DNA from: WTFV01 sp965203525
GTDB lineage: Bacteria; Acidobacteriota; Vicinamibacteria; Vicinamibacterales; UBA8438
DNA length: 64,000 nucleotides
Reading direction: 5' to 3'
NCBI GenBank assembly: GCA_965203525.1
Contig: OZ241898.1
Span: forward strand, 1,302,001-1,366,000
A program made the position numbers and the translations under genes. Of this stretch, positions 60,937 through 64,000 are shown piece by piece. The notes under the pieces are model-generated. The model saw only the letters and a list, made by a program, of their open reading frames with translations. It ran no database searches and was not told the origin of the DNA. Position 1 is the first letter of the stretch; every line of letters begins with the position of its first letter.

Positions 60937-61053
60937 ATGACGAAGCCGAGCCGGCCGACCGCTCTGGCGGCGCTGCTGCTGGCGTGCGCCCTGGCGGCGG
61001 CCGGCTCGGTCTTTGCCGTGACCGCCGCCTTCCAGCCTCCGGCGCGGATATGA
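60937..61053 (+). CDS. Small 38-residue membrane or secreted peptide
   Basis: ATG 60937 to TGA 61051-61053 encodes 38 residues: MTKPSRPTALAALLLACALA, then AAGSVFAVTAAFQPPARI. It is basic at the start, then hydrophobic. It sits 52 bp after the SMP-30-like gene and 7 bp before the ADOP permease, so it could be a real small gene or a leader. No family can be named. Confidence 0.35.
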   Translation: MTKPSRPTALAALLLACALAAAGSVFAVTAAFQPPARI

Positions 61054-61060
61054 TGCCGCC

Positions 61061-63628
61061 GTGGCGGGGCTGCTTCACGATCTGCGCCACGCGGTGCGGC
61101 AGCTTCGCGCGCGGCCGGGCTTCACCCTCGCCGTGCTGGTGATCCTCGCCGCCGGCATCGGCGCGAACACCGCGGCTTTCAGCCTCGTCAACGGTCTGCT
61201 GCTCCGGCCGTTGCCCTGGCCGGAGTCGGAGTCGATCGTGGTGGTGGGGCAGACGCCCGCGGAGCGCCCCGGCCGGCCGCTCCTGTCGTTCGCCGCGCTG
61301 CGGCGGCTGCAGGACGCCCGGTCGTTCGAGCACGTCGCCGCGTACGCGCCGCTCTCCGTCGTCCGGGATGGTCCCGATGGCCCGGCCGACCTCGTCGGGG
61401 CGGCGGTGACGCCGTCGCTCTTTCCGCTGCTGCGGGCGGCGCCGCGGATCGGGCGGCTCTTCACCGAGGCGGAGGCGGTGGAGGGCGCGGACCGGGTGGT
61501 GCTGCTGAGCCACCGCGCCTGGACCGGCCGGTTCGGTTCCGACCCGGACGTCGTCGGCGCCCCGGTCGTGCTCGACGGCGATCCGCACGTCGTCCTCGGG
61601 GTGCTGCCCGCGGGCTTCGACTTCCCCGGCCCGCGGATGGATCTCTGGAAGCCGCTCGTCGTGCCGCCGGACGAGCCGCCCCCGGACAGCGGCGTGGTCT
61701 TCCTGGGCGTGCTCGCGGGAATCGGACGCCTGCGCCCCGGCGTGTCGCCGGCGCAGGCGGAGGTCGAGGCGCGCGCGATCCTGGAGCGGGCGGACGTCGC
61801 CGGCCCGCCCCGGTCGCGCGGCCCGGAGTTCGAGACGCGGGTGAGCCGGCTGCGGGAAGAACGGGCGCGCCCGTTCCGCCCGGCGCTGCTGCTGCTCGCG
61901 GCGGCGACCGGTCTGCTGCTGGCGATGGCGTGCGCCAACGTCGCCGGCCTGCTGCTCGCGCGCGGCATCGTCCGGCGGCGGGAGCTGGCGCTCCGCGGCG
62001 CGCTCGGCGCCGGGCGCGGCCGGATCATCCGCCACCTCCTGACCGAGAGCGTCGTGCTGGGCGCCGCCGGCGGCGCCCTCGGCCTCGCCGTGGCTTTCGG
62101 CATCCTGCGCGTTGCGCCCCTGCTGGCGCCGGGCGACGTTCCGGGGCTCGACGAGGCGGGCATCGATCGCGGCGTTCTCGCGTTCGCGGCCGGCCTGTCG
62201 CTGGCGGCCGGCCTGCTGTTCGGCGCGGCGCCGGCGTTCGCGTGGTCGCGCGTCGACCTGGCGCGCACCCTCAACGAGGAGGGGGCCGCCCCGGCGGCCG
62301 GCTTCGGACGCTTCCGGACGAACGGGGGACAGGCGGCGCTGGCCGTCGCGCAGGTGGCCCTCGCGCTGGTGCTCCTGACCGGCGCGGGGCTGCTGCTGCG
62401 CAGCTTCGTGGCGCTGGTCACCGTCGACCTCGGCCTCGACCCGGCCAACGTGGTGACCGCCGGCGTGCAGAGTCGCGCCACCAGCCGTCTGTTCGGCGGG
62501 GCCGGCGGGCGGATCGGTCCCGACGAGCTGGCGGAGATGGACGCGGCGTTCCGCCGGTCCGCGGAAACGCTGCTGGCGCGGCTCGACCGGATCGCCGCCC
62601 TGCCCGGCGTGGACGCGGTGGCGCTGTCGTCGGGCATGCCGTTGTTCCCCGCCGTCTCGGTGCAGCCGGTCGACGTCGCGGGCCGGCCCCCGCCGCGGGA
62701 CCCGCGGGACGTGCGGATGGCCTCGATCCGGACGGTGAGCCCCGGGTACGCCGAGGCGTTGCGGCTCCGGTTGCGGGCCGGCCGGTTCTTCACGGATCGC
62801 GACACGGCCGGCAGCCCGCGGGTGGCGGTGGTCAGCGAGTCGTTCGCCCGGGGGGCGTTCCGGGGGGAGCCGGCGGTGGGGCAGCGTCTCGTGCCGTCGG
62901 CCTTCTCGTTTCCGGGCGGCGGTCCGGGCGGCGGCGGTCCGGGCGGCGGCGGTCCGGGCGGCGGCGCGGCGTGGGAAGTCGTCGGGGTCGTCGCCGACGT
63001 CGCCAGTCCGTTCATGCCCGCCGGCATGCCAGCGGCCAGCGAGATCTACCTGTCGATGCTCCAGCCCGGCATGAGCCGGATGCCCGCGTTCGACGTGCCG
63101 ACGGTCGCCGTCCGCGCCGGTGAGAATCCCCTCGCCGTCGTTCCCTTCCTGCGCGAAGTGCTCGCCGAGGTGGAGCCGGGCATGCCGGTCAGCACGATGG
63201 CGCTCGATACGCTGCTCTCGGCGCGCGCCGCCCAGCCGCGCTTCTACGCCGCCTGCGCCGGTGTCTTCGGGATGGCGGCGCTGGCGCTCGCCGCGTTCGG
63301 CCTCTATGCCGTGCTCGGCTACGCGGTGTCCCGGCGGCGGCGGGAAATCGGCATCCGCGTGGCGCTCGGGGCGGAACGCCGCGACGTGCTGCTGCTCGTC
63401 CTCCGGCAGGGCGGCGCGATCGTCGCGGCCGGCGTGCTTCTGGGTCTGCTGGCCGCAGCCGCCGGCGTCCGCATCATCGAAAGCACCCTGTTCGGCGTCA
63501 CGCCGGCCGATCCGCTGACGTTCGCGGCGGTCACGGCGGTGCTCGCCGCCGCGGCGCTGCTCGCCTGCTGGCTCCCGGCGCGCCGGGCCGCCCGGATCGA
63601 TCCGCTGGAAGTCCTCCGCGAGACGTGA
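61061..63628 (+). CDS. ADOP-type ABC transporter permease (FtsX/MacB family)
   Basis: An 855-residue permease with two FtsX modules. The N-terminus LLHDLRHAVRQLRARPGFTL is the acidobacterial ADOP signature, followed by AVLVILAAGIGANTAAFSLV, a MacB periplasmic domain, LLAMACANVAGLLLARGIVR, RRRELALRGALGAGRGRIIR, and the second module with YAVSRRRREIGIRVALGAER and RIDPLEVLRET at the end. Start GTG 61061. A Gly/Pro run (GGGPGGGGPGGGGPGGGA) is inserted at about residue 624. No ATPase gene is adjacent, which is normal for these. Substrate unknown; often export or lipoprotein-related. Confidence 0.92.
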   Translation: MAGLLHDLRHAVRQLRARPGFTLAVLVILAAGIGANTAAFSLVNGLLLRPLPWPESESIVVVGQTPAERPGRPLLSFAALRRLQDARSFEHVAAYAPLSVVRDGPDGPADLVGAAVTPSLFPLLRAAPRIGRLFTEAEAVEGADRVVLLSHRAWTGRFGSDPDVVGAPVVLDGDPHVVLGVLPAGFDFPGPRMDLWKPLVVPPDEPPPDSGVVFLGVLAGIGRLRPGVSPAQAEVEARAILERADVAGPPRSRGPEFETRVSRLREERARPFRPALLLLAAATGLLLAMACANVAGLLLARGIVRRRELALRGALGAGRGRIIRHLLTESVVLGAAGGALGLAVAFGILRVAPLLAPGDVPGLDEAGIDRGVLAFAAGLSLAAGLLFGAAPAFAWSRVDLARTLNEEGAAPAAGFGRFRTNGGQAALAVAQVALALVLLTGAGLLLRSFVALVTVDLGLDPANVVTAGVQSRATSRLFGGAGGRIGPDELAEMDAAFRRSAETLLARLDRIAALPGVDAVALSSGMPLFPAVSVQPVDVAGRPPPRDPRDVRMASIRTVSPGYAEALRLRLRAGRFFTDRDTAGSPRVAVVSESFARGAFRGEPAVGQRLVPSAFSFPGGGPGGGGPGGGGPGGGAAWEVVGVVADVASPFMPAGMPAASEIYLSMLQPGMSRMPAFDVPTVAVRAGENPLAVVPFLREVLAEVEPGMPVSTMALDTLLSARAAQPRFYAACAGVFGMAALALAAFGLYAVLGYAVSRRRREIGIRVALGAERRDVLLLVLRQGGAIVAAGVLLGLLAAAAGVRIIESTLFGVTPADPLTFAAVTAVLAAAALLACWLPARRAARIDPLEVLRET

Positions 63629-63694
63629 GGAACGGCGATCCCGCCGGAAGCAAGGCGGATCGAGATCGGCGTGGCGGCCGTCAATCGGAGTCGA

Positions 63695-64000
63695 TCAGAA
63701 CAGGTATCGAAACCCGGTTCCGAACCGGAAGCTGCCGAGACCGACGCCCCGCGGCGCCAGGTGCACGTAGCGAAAGTCGATGTCCACCACCGGCATCCAT
63801 TCCATGGGCAGGATGCGCGCCATCACGCCAGCGTAAACCTGAAGGTTCGGCGCCCACCCCCGGACAGCCGCATCGGCCGCGCGGGCGCCCGCGGGCGACG
63901 TGGCGAGGAATGGATTCAGGACGGCTCGGTGTTCCGCGGGGGTACCGGCAAGCGGCCGGAGATCGTAGCGGGACATGCCGGCGCCGACTCCCACGTACGG
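63695..64000 (-). CDS. Outer-membrane beta-barrel protein, C-terminal part (cut by window edge)
   Basis: About 101 residues remain, running off the right edge. It ends WMPVVDIDFRYVHLAPRGVG, SFRFGTGFRYLF: a C-terminal Phe after alternating hydrophobic residues, as needed for outer-membrane insertion. The stop is at 63695. The visible part has no recognisable family. It converges on the ADOP permease gene. Confidence 0.65.
   Translation of the reverse strand, partial: PYVGVGAGMSRYDLRPLAGTPAEHRAVLNPFLATSPAGARAADAAVRGWAPNLQVYAGVMARILPMEWMPVVDIDFRYVHLAPRGVGLGSFRFGTGFRYLF

Overview
The window is very GC-rich and gene-dense. It most likely comes from an acidobacterium, perhaps of the Vicinamibacteria type. 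Three things point there: a long FtsX/MacB permease of the ADOP type common in Acidobacteriota (61061-63628), the bacillithiol enzyme BshC, and the hrcA-grpE-dnaJ order. I see no rRNA, tRNA, CRISPR array or transposase gene.

Left part (1-11.6 kb, housekeeping). A heat-shock operon hrcA-grpE-dnaJ (dnaJ cut by the window edge) is followed by an XdhC-family protein and bshC on the minus strand. A membrane-anchored pseudokinase with two PEGA domains then overlaps carA by 4 bp, ahead of carB.

Middle part (11.6-37.7 kb). First comes a debris-rich stretch: a decayed Phd/VapC pair, a solute-binding lipoprotein, decayed copies of the 3' end of an AAA-ATPase/nuclease gene, a Tat-exported alpha/beta hydrolase, a Lon-N protein, and a twice-copied recQ fragment. 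Then come a Tsx-like outer-membrane protein, a partner-switching cascade (RsbU-type phosphatase plus two consecutive RsbW/RsbV pairs), and a long minus-strand run: mrpABCDEFG, a circularly permuted ATP-grasp protein, an alpha-E protein, amt and a LOG-family protein. An ABC exporter with two DUF3526-like permeases follows.

Defence island (37.8-59.2 kb). On the minus strand lie the parts of a class 1 DISARM system in the usual order drmD, drmMI, drmA, drmB, with no drmC visible. The two halves are separated by about 7 kb of cargo: a SDR/DUF2867 gene remnant, HigB with a HigA-ImmA protein, a phosphopantetheinyl transferase, a four-gene coupled set (unknown protein, XRE regulator, ImmA/IrrE peptidase fused to a chagasin-like inhibitor domain, and a papain-like peptidase cut short), and an AT-richer TIR-domain cassette with small membrane proteins. 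A Phd/VapC module with a duplicated antitoxin sits between drmMI and drmD. A small secreted His/Cys protein lies on each flank of the island.

Right part (59.5-64 kb). A secreted SMP-30-like protein, a 38-residue peptide, the ADOP permease and the C-terminal part of an outer-membrane barrel.

The most unusual proposal is the XRE / ImmA-chagasin / C1-peptidase set, which looks like a protease-inhibitor counterpart of a toxin-antitoxin system whose effector has been truncated here.
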